From the NCBI GenBank assembly GCA_030066685.1, contig JASJBF010000005.1, positions 1 through 64,000 on the forward strand: a stretch of 64,000 bases of DNA. The letters are read 5' to 3'. The translations under genes and the position numbers were made by a program. Origin of the DNA: Kiloniellales bacterium (GTDB lineage: Bacteria > Pseudomonadota > Alphaproteobacteria > Kiloniellales > JAKSBE01). The notes below the pieces were generated by a model. The model saw nothing but the letters and a program-made list of their open reading frames with translations, did no database searches and was not told where the DNA came from. Shown one piece after another: positions 9,073 through 20,555 of the stretch (the first letter of the stretch is position 1; the number at the start of each line of letters is the position of its first letter).

Positions 9073-9699
9073 TCACGAAGTCTCCTCTGCCTCGTCTCCG
9101 GTCGCGGCCTCCTCGGCCGCGGCTTCCGGCTCGCCGGACCCTTCTTCTTCGGCTTCGATCTCGGCCAGAGTCGCTTCCAGTGCCGCTTCCTCGGCCTCGA
9201 GCTGCTCCTGCACGGTCACGACCCGCCCGGCCTTGGCCTGGCTCTCGGCTTCGGCCTCCGAGCGGGCGACGTTGGCGACGACGGTCACCGCGACCTCGGG
9301 GTGCAGGCGGACCTTGATCGGATGCAGCCCCAGCATCTTCGTCGCCTTGTCCATGACGACCTGGCTGCGCTCGATCGTGAAGCCCGCCTCGGTCACCGCC
9401 TCGGCGAGGTCGCGCGCCGTCACCGAGCCGTAGAGCTGGCCGGTGTCTCCGGCCTGCCGGATCATCACGACCTGCAGGTTGTCGAGCTTCTCGGCGACGC
9501 TCTCGGCCTCCTGCTTGCGTTCCAGGTTCTGCGCCTCGAGCTGCGCGCGTTGCGCCTCGAAGACGGTCAGGTTGTTCTTGGTGGCCCGCAGCGCCTTGCG
9601 CTGCGGCAGCAGGTAGTTGCGCGCGTAGCCCGGCTTGACCTTGACCACGTCGCCCATCTGGCCGAGCTTCTCGATGCGTTCCAGCAGAATGACTTCCAT
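9073..9699 (-). CDS. rplI: 50S ribosomal protein L9
   Basis: Large-subunit protein bL9 binding 23S rRNA near the L1 stalk. The 208 residues start [17 protein letters not shown] with the L9 signature in [15 protein letters not shown]. The core fold is followed by an acidic, Ala/Glu-rich tail of about 50 residues beyond the usual roughly 150-residue family length, a feature seen in some alphaproteobacteria. The ATG at 9699 has a GGAGG ribosome site 7-8 bases upstream; an in-frame extension of 11 residues upstream is not supported. It is the last gene of rpsF-rpsR-rplI. Confidence 0.96.
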   Translation of the reverse strand: MEVILLERIEKLGQMGDVVKVKPGYARNYLLPQRKALRATKNNLTVFEAQRAQLEAQNLERKQEAESVAEKLDNLQVVMIRQAGDTGQLYGSVTARDLAEAVTEAGFTIERSQVVMDKATKMLGLHPIKVRLHPEVAVTVVANVARSEAEAESQAKAGRVVTVQEQLEAEEAALEATLAEIEAEEEGSGEPEAAAEEAATGDEAEETS

Positions 9700-9768
9700 C
9701 GGACTTCCTCCGGCGGCCGGGCGGGCAGGCACGAGGCGCCGTGCCGCGCGACGGGCCGCCCCGATTGC

Positions 9769-10026
9769 TTATCTCTCGACGTAGGGCAGCAGCGCCAGGA
9801 AGCGCGCCCGCTTGATCGCCTGGGCCAGCTCGCGCTGCTTCTTGGTGGACACGGCCGTGATGCGGCTCGGGACGATCTTGCCCCGCTCCGAAAGAAAGCG
9901 CTGCAGAAGCCGCGTGTCCTTGAAATCGATCTTCAGCGCCTTGGGGCCCGAGAAGGGGCAGCTCTTGCGGCGGCGGAAGAAGGGGCGGCGCGGTCCGCCG
10001 CCCTTGCTGACGATACGGACGCTCAT
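9769..10026 (-). CDS. rpsR: 30S ribosomal protein S18
   Basis: Small-subunit protein bS18, partner of S6 on the platform. The product is 85 residues with the family core [20 protein letters not shown] and the basic [20 protein letters not shown] segment. The start ATG overlaps the rpsF stop by 4 bp, so translation is coupled, matching the equimolar S6:S18 heterodimer. Confidence 0.97.
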   Translation of the reverse strand: MSVRIVSKGGGPRRPFFRRRKSCPFSGPKALKIDFKDTRLLQRFLSERGKIVPSRITAVSTKKQRELAQAIKRARFLALLPYVER

Positions 10027-10550
10027 TGCTTGTCTCCTTCGGCGCTGGCCGTTTGCTCGGCGGGCCGGTCTCCGCCCGACCTATCGCCGCCCGACCGGTC
10101 ACCGCCCGAGCGGTCCCCGCCTCGGCGGTCGCCGCCGTGGCGATCTCCACCGCGGCCCTCCGAGCGATGTCCCGGCCTGCGGTCGTCGCGGTCGAAACGA
10201 CGGCCGCCTCTGCCGCCGTCGCGCCGGTCGCGCGCCTGCATCATCACCGAGGGGCCTTCCTCCAGCTCGTCGACCTTGATGGTGAGGTAGCGGATCACGT
10301 CCTCGTTCAGGCGCATGTTCCGCTCCATCTCGCTCACCGCGGTGCTGGGCGCGTCGATGTTGAAAAGGGTGTAGTGGCCCTTGCGGTTCTTCTTGATCTT
10401 GTAGGCGAGGCCCCGCAGGCCCCAATACTCGCGCTTGGCGACCTTGCCGCCGGCGTCTTCGATGATCTTGGCGAATTGGTCTGCGATGCCTTCAGCTTGG
10501 CTCGCAGAGATGTCCTGGCGTGCGATGAACACGCTTTCGTAGAGCGGCAT
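10023..10550 (-). CDS. rpsF: 30S ribosomal protein S6 with an Arg/Gly/Asp repeat tail
   Basis: Small-subunit protein bS6. The first about 105 residues are the normal S6 fold ([30 protein letters not shown]). The remaining about 70 residues are a low-complexity tail with repeated GGDR(S/R/H) units, encoded by a near-perfect 15-bp tandem repeat at about 10063-10140. The tail is probably disordered and could bind RNA (inference). The gene heads the rpsF-rpsR-rplI operon and has a good promoter at 10684-10711. Confidence 0.95.
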   Translation of the reverse strand: MPLYESVFIARQDISASQAEGIADQFAKIIEDAGGKVAKREYWGLRGLAYKIKKNRKGHYTLFNIDAPSTAVSEMERNMRLNEDVIRYLTIKVDELEEGPSVMMQARDRRDGGRGGRRFDRDDRRPGHRSEGRGGDRHGGDRRGGDRSGGDRSGGDRSGGDRPAEQTASAEGDKQ

Positions 10551-10683
10551 CGGGTTCTCCCCTTGGCTGTTAGGGCGGGCCAGTGCCGCGCCGCCTTCGG
10601 CGCCGATCGGCGATCTGGCCCTGAGCCGACCCGCAGGACTGCCGAGGTCGCGGGGGCCGGCGAGGAGCTTCTATGGGCGGCGG

Positions 10684-10711
10684 ACTATAGCCAAATCGGC
10701 CGCCTTGGCAA
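10684..10711 (-). promoter_or_regulatory. Promoter of the rpsF operon
   Basis: On the minus strand TTGCCA and TATAGT are separated by 16 bp, a good match to a housekeeping sigma70 promoter. It lies about 130 bp upstream of the rpsF start, leaving a leader long enough for S6:S18 autoregulation; I did not identify a specific leader fold. Confidence 0.65.
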
Positions 10712-10789
10712 GGCCCCCAGGGGCGGCTTTCGCGAAGCCCGGTCACGGCAGGCTCCGGCTGAAAACCGGGGCCGGCGGCGGGCGCCGTC

Positions 10790-10817
10790 TTGACAGGGTG
10801 GGGGCAGCCGCTATTGC
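10790..10817 (+). promoter_or_regulatory. Promoter of fabD and the fab operon
   Basis: A perfect TTGACA -35 box at 10790-10795 is followed after 16 bp by TATTGC. It lies about 35 bp before the fabD start, facing away from the rpsF promoter, so the 303-bp gap between rpsF and fabD is a divergent promoter region. Confidence 0.65.
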
Positions 10818-10853
10818 TACGCCGCTTCATCACGGACTGCAGGATTCCCGATC

Positions 10854-11795
10854 ATGGCGAGGGCCTTCATTTTCCCCGGGCAGGGCAGCCAGGCCGTCGG
10901 TATGGGCAAGGAGCTGGCCGAGGCATCCACTGTGGCACGGCACCTTTTCCAGGAGGTCGACGACGCGCTGTCCCAGCACCTGAGCCGGCTGATGTTCGAA
11001 GGTCCGGAGGACGAGCTCCGGCTGACCGAGAATGCCCAGCCGGCGCTGATGGCGGCGAGCCTGGCGGTGGTCCGGGTGCTCGAGCAGGAGGCCGGCGTCG
11101 ACCTGGCCGAGGCCGGCGATCTCGTGGCCGGCCACTCTCTGGGCGAGTATTCCGCCCTCGCTGCGGTCGGCGGCTTCGAGGTCGCCGAGGCGGCCCGGCT
11201 GCTGAAGCGGCGTGGGCAGGCCATGCAGGCCGCGGTGCCGGTCGGCGAGGGGGCCATGGCGGCCCTGCTCGGGCTCGATCTGGAGGCGGCGACCGAGGTC
11301 GCCGAGGCGGCCGCCCAGGGCGAGGTTTGCGCGCCCGCGAACGACAACGCGCCGGGCCAGGTCGTGGTCAGCGGCCACAAGGCGGCGGTCGAGCGCGCGC
11401 TCGAGGTGGCCGCCGAGCGCGGCGCGCGCAAGTCCGTTCTGCTGCCGGTCTCCGCGCCCTTCCATTGTTCGCTGATGGCGCCGGCCGCCGAGGCCATGGC
11501 CGAGGCCCTCGGCCAGACGCCGCCGCGCGAGCCGCGCCTGCCCCTGGTCAGCAACGTCAGCGCCGAGGCGGTCACCGATCCCGAGTCGATCCGCTACCTG
11601 CTGGTCCAGCAGGTCACCGAGATGGTCCGCTGGCGCGAATCGGTCCTTTTCATGAAGGCCCGGGGCATCGACACCCTGATCGAGCTGGGCGCTGGCAAGG
11701 TGCTCAGCGGCCTGACCCGGCGGATCGATCGGGATCTGACCGGCATGGCGGTCGGTGGGCCCGGGGACGTCGAAGCGCTGCAGAAGTCGCTCTAG
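10854..11795 (+). CDS. fabD: Malonyl-CoA:ACP transacylase
   Basis: Transfers malonyl from CoA to acyl carrier protein, providing the extender unit of type II fatty acid synthesis. The 313 residues show FPGQGSQ near the N-terminus, the nucleophile in GHSLGEYS (Ser95) and the catalytic His in APFHCSLM. Length is normal. It is the first gene of fabD-fabG-acpP-fabF-mltG. Confidence 0.97.
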   Translation: MARAFIFPGQGSQAVGMGKELAEASTVARHLFQEVDDALSQHLSRLMFEGPEDELRLTENAQPALMAASLAVVRVLEQEAGVDLAEAGDLVAGHSLGEYSALAAVGGFEVAEAARLLKRRGQAMQAAVPVGEGAMAALLGLDLEAATEVAEAAAQGEVCAPANDNAPGQVVVSGHKAAVERALEVAAERGARKSVLLPVSAPFHCSLMAPAAEAMAEALGQTPPREPRLPLVSNVSAEAVTDPESIRYLLVQQVTEMVRWRESVLFMKARGIDTLIELGAGKVLSGLTRRIDRDLTGMAVGGPGDVEALQKSL

Positions 11796-11835
11796 GCGAT
11801 GCGCGGCAAGACCCGAGAGAGCGGAGGAAAGCCCC

Positions 11836-12573
11836 ATGTTTGACCTCAAAGGCCGGAGCGCGCTGGTGACCGGCGCGTCCGGTGGCATCGGCGGGGCCAT
11901 CGCCAAGGCCCTTCACCGGGCGGGCGCCAAGCTGGCGATCTCCGGCACTCGGCGCGACGCCCTGGAGGCCCTGGCCGGCGACCTGGGAGACGGCGTCCAG
12001 GTCCTGCCTTGCGATCTCGCCGATCCGGCCGCCACGGCGGCCCTGGCCGGACAGGCCGAGGAGGCGCTGGGCCAGCTCGACATCCTGGTCAACAATGCCG
12101 GCCTGACACGCGACAACCTCTCGATGCGAATGAAGGACGAGGACTGGGGGCTGGTGCTGGAAGTGAACCTGACCGCCGGTTTCCGCCTGGCGCGGGGCGC
12201 AATGCGCGGCATGATGAAGCGGCGCTGGGGCCGGATCGTCGGAATCACTTCGATCGTCGGGGTCACCGGCAACCCCGGGCAGGCCAACTACGCGGCGTCC
12301 AAGGCCGGGATGATCGGCATGAGCAAGTCTCTGGCCCAGGAGGTCGCGAACCGGGGCATCACCGTCAACTGCGTCGCCCCGGGCTTCATCCGGACGGCAA
12401 TGACCGATGCGCTCGACGAAAAGCAGCACGAACGGCTTCTGGGGGCGATCCCGGTCGGACGCCTGGGCACGCCGGACGACATCGCGGCGGGCGTGGTCTT
12501 CCTGGCCAGCGAGGAAGCGGCCTATGTCACCGGACAGACCTTGCACGTCAACGGTGGAATGGCAATGATATAG
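11836..12573 (+). CDS. fabG: 3-oxoacyl-ACP reductase
   Basis: NADPH-dependent reduction of 3-oxoacyl-ACP in fatty acid elongation. The 245-residue SDR shows TGASGGIGGA, NNAGLTRD, the Ser-Tyr-Lys set in SIVGVTGNPGQ and YAASKAG, and the C-terminal VTGQTLHVNGGMAM typical of FabG. The ATG at 11836 follows a strong GGAGGAAA ribosome site; an in-frame upstream extension of 27 arginine-rich residues overlapping fabD is rejected. Confidence 0.97.
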   Translation: MFDLKGRSALVTGASGGIGGAIAKALHRAGAKLAISGTRRDALEALAGDLGDGVQVLPCDLADPAATAALAGQAEEALGQLDILVNNAGLTRDNLSMRMKDEDWGLVLEVNLTAGFRLARGAMRGMMKRRWGRIVGITSIVGVTGNPGQANYAASKAGMIGMSKSLAQEVANRGITVNCVAPGFIRTAMTDALDEKQHERLLGAIPVGRLGTPDDIAAGVVFLASEEAAYVTGQTLHVNGGMAMI

Positions 12574-12744
12574 GCCCTGAAGCACCTTCCAAGCGGCCTT
12601 CGATGATGCGGTTCTCGGGCGCTGGTGTCGCCGGATGAACTGTGATAAGAGGCGGCGTTTCATGGCGGCGCCGGCCGGTTCGACAAGCTAGCCAAAGCCG
12701 CGAACTTCCTGAAGAGCGGGCAAGAAAGAGCAAGGATCTGCAAT

Positions 12745-12981
12745 ATGAGCAACGACATTGCCGAGCGCGTCAAAAAGATCGTTGTCGAACATCTTGGCGT
12801 GGACGAAGCCAAAGTCGCCGAGACGGCGAGTTTCATTGATGACCTCGGCGCGGATAGCCTGGATACCGTCGAGCTCGTGATGGCCTTTGAAGAGGAATTC
12901 GGCTGCGAGATTCCCGACGACGCCGCCGAGAAGATCGTGACCGTCGGCGACGCCGTGAACTTCATCAAGGAAAACTCCTAG
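12745..12981 (+). CDS. acpP: Acyl carrier protein
   Basis: Small acidic carrier of growing acyl chains. The product is 78 residues with the phosphopantetheine attachment serine in [10 protein letters not shown] (Ser38). Codon usage is visibly less GC-biased than in the neighbours, which is usual for this highly expressed gene. It sits 171 bp after fabG, a gap that may hold its own promoter. A 5-bp stem (CCCTT-CGGA-AAGGG) just after its stop lacks a T run. Confidence 0.98.
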   Translation: MSNDIAERVKKIVVEHLGVDEAKVAETASFIDDLGADSLDTVELVMAFEEEFGCEIPDDAAEKIVTVGDAVNFIKENS

Positions 12982-13049
12982 CCCCTTCGGAAAGGGACCT
13001 TGGAGTCTCTTGCTCGCTAACCTTCTGCCAATCCGATAAGCAGCTGCGC

Positions 13050-14312
13050 ATGAGACGAGTCGTTATCACCGGTATCGGCCTCGTGACTCCGCTGGGCGTC
13101 GGCACCTCCCATGTCTGGGGCCGGCTGACGGCCGGGCAGTCGGGGATCAAAGGCATCCAGTCCTTCGACGTCTCCGATTTGCCAGCGAAGATCGCAGGAC
13201 TGGTGCCGCCGGGATCGACCGAGGACGGCTACTTCGACGCCGATCGCTTCATGGCAGCGAAGGACCGCCGCAAGGTCGACGACTTCATCCTCTACGGCGT
13301 TGCGGCCGCCCAACAGGCGGTCGAAGACGCAGGCTGGATGCCCGAGGACGAAGAGGACCGGGAACGGACCGGGGTGATGATCGGCTCCGGCATCGGCGGC
13401 CTGCAATGGATCTCGGAGACCGCGGTCCTCTTGGAGCAAAAGGGGCCGCGCCGGGTCAGCCCCTTCTTCATCCCGGCGGCCTTGATCAACCTGGCCTCGG
13501 GCCAGGTGTCGATCCGCTACGGCTTCAAGGGCCCGAACCATGCGGTGGTCACGGCCTGCTCGACTGGGGCGCATGCCATCGGCGACGCCGCTCGCCTGAT
13601 CAAGTGGGACGACGCCGACGTCATGGTCGCGGGCGGCGCCGAGGCCGCGGTCTGCCGGCTCGGGGTCGCAGGCTTCGCGGCGGCGCGCGCGCTCTCGACC
13701 GGTTTCAACGAGACGCCCGAGAAGGCGTCCCGGCCCTGGGACGAGGGACGCGACGGCTTCGTCATGGGCGAGGGCGCCGGTGTCGTCATCCTCGAGGAGC
13801 TGGAGCACGCCAGGAAACGCGGCGCCAGGATCTATGCCGAGGTGCTGGGCTATGGCCTGTCCGGCGATGCCCACCACATCACCGCGCCGGCCGAGGACGG
13901 CAGCGGTGGCTTTCGATCGATGCAGGCGGCGTTGCGCAGCGCCAAGCTCAATCCGGAGGACGTTGACTACGTTAACGCCCACGGCACCTCGACCCCGCTC
14001 GGCGACGAGATCGAGCTGGGCGCCGTGAAGCGGCTCTTCGGCGACGCCGCCTACAAGCTGTCCATGTCCTCGACCAAGTCCGCGATCGGCCACCTGCTCG
14101 GGGCCGCGGGGGCGGTCGAGTCGATCTTCTGCTGTCTTGCCATCGACCAGGGCGTCGTGCCGCCGACCCTGAACCTGGACAATCCGTCCCCGGGTTGCGA
14201 CATCGACCTGGTGCCGCACCAGGCGAAGGAGCGCAAGGTCAACATCGCCTTGTCGAACTCCTTCGGCTTCGGCGGCACCAACGCCAGCCTGGTCCTCGGG
14301 GCCTATACCTAG
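13050..14312 (+). CDS. fabF: 3-oxoacyl-ACP synthase II
   Basis: Condensing enzyme that elongates acyl-ACP with malonyl-ACP. The 420 residues carry the Cys-His-His triad: Cys170 in VTACSTGAHA, His311 in NAHGTSTPLGD and His348 in STKSAIGHLLG. The family C-terminal loop FGFGGTNASLV is present. It follows acpP, as in most proteobacteria, and ends just before the mltG reading frame becomes recognisable. Confidence 0.97.
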   Translation: MRRVVITGIGLVTPLGVGTSHVWGRLTAGQSGIKGIQSFDVSDLPAKIAGLVPPGSTEDGYFDADRFMAAKDRRKVDDFILYGVAAAQQAVEDAGWMPEDEEDRERTGVMIGSGIGGLQWISETAVLLEQKGPRRVSPFFIPAALINLASGQVSIRYGFKGPNHAVVTACSTGAHAIGDAARLIKWDDADVMVAGGAEAAVCRLGVAGFAAARALSTGFNETPEKASRPWDEGRDGFVMGEGAGVVILEELEHARKRGARIYAEVLGYGLSGDAHHITAPAEDGSGGFRSMQAALRSAKLNPEDVDYVNAHGTSTPLGDEIELGAVKRLFGDAAYKLSMSSTKSAIGHLLGAAGAVESIFCCLAIDQGVVPPTLNLDNPSPGCDIDLVPHQAKERKVNIALSNSFGFGGTNASLVLGAYT

Positions 14313-14358
14313 CCCGCGCATCAAGCTCTGGGCCAAAGCCGGCGCAATCGCGGCGGCT

Positions 14359-15303
14359 TTGCTGGTCCTTATTGCCGGCGCGGCGGTGCTGGGCGGGATT
14401 ATCCGTCTCGATCGTCCGGGCCCGCTGCAGGCCGACACCACGGTCATCGTCGAACGGGGCGCCTCGCTGCCGGCAATCGCCGAGGAGCTGCAGAGCGGGG
14501 GCGTGATCGACGACGCCTTCCTGTTCCGCCTCGCGGCCCGCCTCTACCGGGTCAGCCGCAGCCTCAAGGCCGGCGAATACGCCTTTCCGGCCCGGGTCTC
14601 CATGGGCGGGGTGATCGACATCCTGGTCAGCGGCGAGACCGTGATCCGCCAGTTCACCGTGCCTGAGGGCCTGACCAGCGCCGAAGTCGCAGGCCTGCTC
14701 GCGGGCGTCGAGGGGCTGATCGGGGAGATCGACGGCGTTCCGGCCGAAGGCAGCCTGCTGCCCGAGACCTACAACTACGCCTGGGCCGACACGCGCCCGG
14801 AGGTCGTCGGGCGGATGCAGAAGGCCATGGACGACGCGCTGGACGAGCTCTGGCCGACCCGGGCGGAGGACCTGCCCTTCGACACACCGGCCGAGGCGGT
14901 GATCCTGGCCTCGATCGTCGAGAAGGAGACCGGGGTGGCCGAGGAACGGGCCCTGGTCGCCGGCGTCTTCGTCAACCGGCTCAGGCGCGGCATGCGGTTG
15001 CAGTCGGACCCGACGGTGGTCTATGCGCTCACCGGCGGCACCGGGCCGCTCGACCGGGCGCTCCGTTCGCGCGACCTCAGGGTCGACAACCCCTACAACA
15101 CCTACGGCAACGCCGGCCTGCCGCCGGGGCCGATCGCCAACCCCGGGCGGGCCTCCCTGGAGGCGGTGCTCAACCCCGCCGAGACCGACTACCTCTACTT
15201 CGTCGCCGACGGCACCGGCGGCCACGCCTTCGCCCGCACCCTCGCCGAGCACAACAAGAACGTCGCAAAATGGCGCCGCATCCGGCGCACGATCAATCGG
15301 TGA
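14359..15303 (+). CDS. mltG: Endolytic murein transglycosylase MltG
   Basis: Inner-membrane anchored lytic transglycosylase that cuts nascent glycan strands and may set their length. It shows one N-terminal membrane helix, a LysM-like region, and the YceG catalytic domain with Glu190 in SIVEKETG and the NPYNTYGNAGLPPGPI motif. The first standard in-frame start is TTG at 14359, which has no ribosome site and cuts into the membrane helix. Translating upstream gives RIKLWAK before the helix, a natural N-terminus, but only ATC (14320) or ATA codons are available there. The start is therefore unresolved; coupling to the fabF stop is likely. A broken copy of its 3' end lies at 24801. Confidence 0.93.
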   Translation: MLVLIAGAAVLGGIIRLDRPGPLQADTTVIVERGASLPAIAEELQSGGVIDDAFLFRLAARLYRVSRSLKAGEYAFPARVSMGGVIDILVSGETVIRQFTVPEGLTSAEVAGLLAGVEGLIGEIDGVPAEGSLLPETYNYAWADTRPEVVGRMQKAMDDALDELWPTRAEDLPFDTPAEAVILASIVEKETGVAEERALVAGVFVNRLRRGMRLQSDPTVVYALTGGTGPLDRALRSRDLRVDNPYNTYGNAGLPPGPIANPGRASLEAVLNPAETDYLYFVADGTGGHAFARTLAEHNKNVAKWRRIRRTINR

Positions 15304-15465
15304 GGGCGGGTCGGTCTGCCCTTAACTCGTCCTAGAGAACCTGCTCTGCGGCAGCTCGGACCCCGGCCTCGAGCTCCCAATTCGCAATCGTGATTTCAGG
15401 TCCAAGGACGGACAAGGCACAATCCGTGATCGAAATGGTGCTATGATCGCCCGGAGGGAGAGCAA

Positions 15466-16920
<1,455 letters not shown>

Positions 16921-16950
<30 letters not shown>

Positions 16951-17031
16951 TTTCCGGACAGCGGAGAGTCTTTGTTCAGTGACAACGGCTTAGCCGCTCT
17001 GCCGTTCTAGACCGTCCGAAAATCCGAACAG
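16921..17031. promoter_or_regulatory. Three-copy candidate enhancer site for the sigma54 activator
   Basis: Three related elements occur: CTGTCCGATTCTCGGTCAC at 16921-16939 (+), CTGTCCGGAAATCAGTCAC at 16943-16961 (-), and CTGTTCGGATTTTCGGACGG at 17012-17031 (-). The first two face each other around TAG and form a long dyad that overlaps the last codons and stop of the activator gene. They lie about 80-190 bp upstream of the -24/-12 promoter, the usual distance for an upstream activating sequence. Binding is inferred, not shown. Confidence 0.55.
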
Positions 17032-17108
17032 TCTCCCCGCCGCGTCGTCTGCCGGGCGCCGGCGCAGATTCCCGCTGTAATCCAGCGTTTTAGAGGTGCC
17101 TTTCACGC

Positions 17109-17125
17109 TTGGCACGAAAGTTGCT
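17109..17125 (+). promoter_or_regulatory. Sigma54 (-24/-12) promoter of the TRAP cluster
   Basis: TTGGCACGAAAGTTGCT matches the consensus TGGCACG-N4-TTGC(A/T) at every key position. Transcription would start near 17136, leaving a leader of about 250 bases before the chosen dctP start. It directly follows the sigma54 activator gene and its repeated candidate sites. Confidence 0.88.
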
Positions 17126-17385
17126 CATGCGTCGACCAAGGGCTCGCCGCACCGCGAACGAGCGAGCCGTTGACCCGCTGAGCGGGATGGGAGGCATCCA
17201 TGCTGTCGCTCAAGGCAGCCCGCAAGCTCGATCGCACGCCGGATCCCGCGTCCGTCGATCGCGCGGCCCTGCGCCTTTCCCGCGCCTCCGCCGTCACTTC
17301 TTCAGCCGAAGCCGCCGGGCCCTCGCGTGGCGAGCGGCTGTGCCCTGGCGGCCGCTTTCCTTGGGACAAGAAAGGAACCCGGAAG

Positions 17386-18474
<1,089 letters not shown>

Positions 18475-18530
18475 CGGCGCGGCCCGGTGCGGCAGCTCTT
18501 TGGCATGGCTAGGAGGGGAAGCAAACGATC

Positions 18531-19166
18531 ATGACGGACGGAAACGCTCAAACACCTGGAGTAGCCCCGGACAGCCCGGGCGGGGATCATGATCGACTTC
18601 ACGAGCTCATCCACCACGCCGAGCTGCCGCACACGGCCCTCTCGAGCGTCCTGGACCGCTTCGTTCGGCGGCTCGGATCCCTGATCTCCTGGATCTGGCT
18701 GGCTCTGGTCGCGATCATCGTCCTCAACGTCACGATGCGCTACGTGCTGGGCGAGGGGCGCATCGAGTTCGAAGAGATCCAGTGGCACATCTACGCCTTC
18801 GGGTTCCTTCTGGGCCTCGCCTACTGCCTCGAGTCCGACGATCACGTCCGGGTCGACGTCGTCTACGAGAAGTTCGGCCTGGGCACGAAGGCCTGGGTCG
18901 AGCTCTTCGGAATCCTGATCTTCCTGCTGCCCTTCGTGATCCTGGTCATCTGGTTCACCCTGCCCTTCGTCACCTATTCGATCTCGATCAACGAGGTCTC
19001 CGAGTCGCCGGGCGGCCTGCCGGCGCGCTGGGCCATCAAGTCGGTTCTCCTGATCGGCTTCGTCCTGCTGCTGGTTGCGACGGTCTCGCGCCTGACCCGC
19101 GTCACCGCGTACCTCTTCGGGGCGCCGGCGCCGGTCGCGGCCCAAACCAAGACAGAGGGAGATTGA
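18531..19166 (+). CDS. dctQ: TRAP transporter small permease subunit (DctQ family)
   Basis: The 211-residue small membrane subunit of a tripartite TRAP transporter, with four hydrophobic segments (beginning around LISWIWLALVAIIVLNVTMRY). The region EFEEIQWHIYAFGFLLG is typical of the DctQ family. Both termini are hydrophilic, with a long N-terminal extension of about 45 residues. It lies between dctP and dctM with 56-bp and 5-bp gaps, so one operon. Confidence 0.92.
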   Translation: MTDGNAQTPGVAPDSPGGDHDRLHELIHHAELPHTALSSVLDRFVRRLGSLISWIWLALVAIIVLNVTMRYVLGEGRIEFEEIQWHIYAFGFLLGLAYCLESDDHVRVDVVYEKFGLGTKAWVELFGILIFLLPFVILVIWFTLPFVTYSISINEVSESPGGLPARWAIKSVLLIGFVLLLVATVSRLTRVTAYLFGAPAPVAAQTKTEGD

Positions 19167-19171
19167 GCGCG

Positions 19172-20542
19172 ATGGAGTTCAACGAAATCCTCTGCGTGCT
19201 GATGTTCGTCAGCTTCATCGGATTGCTGTTCACCGGATTCCCGGTGGCCTGGGTCCTGGGCGGCCTGGCCGTGATCTTCACCCTGGTCGGCTGGATCGCC
19301 AGCGAATACACCGACCTGATGGCCGACTCCTTCTACACCATCGACTGGGCCTACACCTCGGCGGTCGTCGACCGGATCTGGGACGTCATGAAGAACTGGG
19401 TCCTTGTCGCCCTGCCGATGTTCATCTTCATGGGCCTGATGCTGGACCGCTCGGGCATCGCCGCACAGCTGATGAACAACTTCGTCAAGCTATTCGGGCG
19501 CGTGCGCGGCGGCATGGCAGTGACCGTGGCCCTGATCGGAATCCTGCTGGCCGCGTCCACCGGAATCATCGGCGCCTCGGTCGTCCTGCTCGCCCTTCTC
19601 GGCCTGCCGGTGATGCTGGAGAACCGCTATCGGCCGAGCTTCGCCGCGGGGACGGTCTGCTCCGTCGGCACCCTCGGGATCCTGATCCCGCCGAGCATCA
19701 TGCTGGTACTAATGGCGGATCGGCTCGCGATGTCTGTGGGCGACCTCTTCCTGGGCGCGCTGATTCCGGGCGTCCTGCTCGGCGCGATCTACATCACCTA
19801 CATGCTGGTCTACGCCCGGCTGGCACCCGATGTCGCGCCGGCGCCTGAGAACGTCGAGCCGATCTCGGGCAAGGCGATCCTCGGGGTCCTTTGGGCGGTC
19901 CTGCCGCCCGCCGCGCTGATCCTGGCCGTTCTCGGTACCATCTTCATGGGTCTCGCCACGCCGACCGAAGCCTCCGGCGTGGGCGCTTTCGGTGCCCTGC
20001 TCCTGGCCTGGGCCAACAAGAAGCTGAACCTGGAGGTGTTTCGCGAGGTCTGCGAACAGACCACCAAGACGACGGCCTTCATCTTCGCGATCTTCCTGGG
20101 CGCCACGGCCTTCTCGCTGGTGTTCCGCGGCCTCGGCGGCGACGAATTGATCGAAACGGCCTTGAACGGTCTGCCCCTGGGACCCACCGGCATCGTGATC
20201 GCGGTCCTGGTCTTCACCTTCATTCTGGGCTTCTTCCTGGATTGGATCGAGATCACGCTGATCGTGCTGCCACTGGTCGGCCCGGTGATCGCCAACCTCG
20301 GCTTCGACCTCGTCTGGTTCACGGTGCTCTTCGCGGTCTGCCTGCAGACCTCCTTCCTGACCCCTCCCGTCGGCTTCGCCCTGTTCTATCTCAAGGGCGT
20401 GGCGCCGGCCGGCGTGACCGTCGCCCACATCTACAAGGGCGTCATTCCCTTCATCCTGCTGCAGCTCAGCGGCCTGGTCCTGGTCTTCGTCTGGCAGGAT
20501 CTGGTCACCTGGTTGCCCAGCGTCGCCTACGGTTCGAACTAG
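19172..20542 (+). CDS. dctM: TRAP transporter large permease subunit (DctM family)
   Basis: The 456-residue large subunit of the TRAP permease, driving sodium- or proton-coupled uptake. About 12 hydrophobic segments are present, with family motifs in ALPMFIFMGLMLDRSG, GTLGILIPPSIMLV and the C-terminal FLTPPVGFALFYLKG. The ATG at 19172 is 5 bp after the dctQ stop; the longer open frame upstream reads dctQ out of frame and is rejected. Confidence 0.94.
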   Translation: MEFNEILCVLMFVSFIGLLFTGFPVAWVLGGLAVIFTLVGWIASEYTDLMADSFYTIDWAYTSAVVDRIWDVMKNWVLVALPMFIFMGLMLDRSGIAAQLMNNFVKLFGRVRGGMAVTVALIGILLAASTGIIGASVVLLALLGLPVMLENRYRPSFAAGTVCSVGTLGILIPPSIMLVLMADRLAMSVGDLFLGALIPGVLLGAIYITYMLVYARLAPDVAPAPENVEPISGKAILGVLWAVLPPAALILAVLGTIFMGLATPTEASGVGAFGALLLAWANKKLNLEVFREVCEQTTKTTAFIFAIFLGATAFSLVFRGLGGDELIETALNGLPLGPTGIVIAVLVFTFILGFFLDWIEITLIVLPLVGPVIANLGFDLVWFTVLFAVCLQTSFLTPPVGFALFYLKGVAPAGVTVAHIYKGVIPFILLQLSGLVLVFVWQDLVTWLPSVAYGSN

Positions 20543-20555
20543 GGAGGCCACGATC

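Noticed and set aside
10063-10140. Short tandem repeats as a possible CRISPR
   Set aside because: The 15-bp units are in frame inside rpsF and encode the GGDR tail; there are no spacers.
12983-12996. Hairpin CCCTT-CGGA-AAGGG after acpP as a terminator
   Set aside because: The stem is only 5 bp and no T run follows; readthrough into fabF is expected.
17200-17385. Extending DctP to the ATG at 17200
   Set aside because: It would bury the signal peptide behind 62 basic residues; kept only as a leader-region observation.
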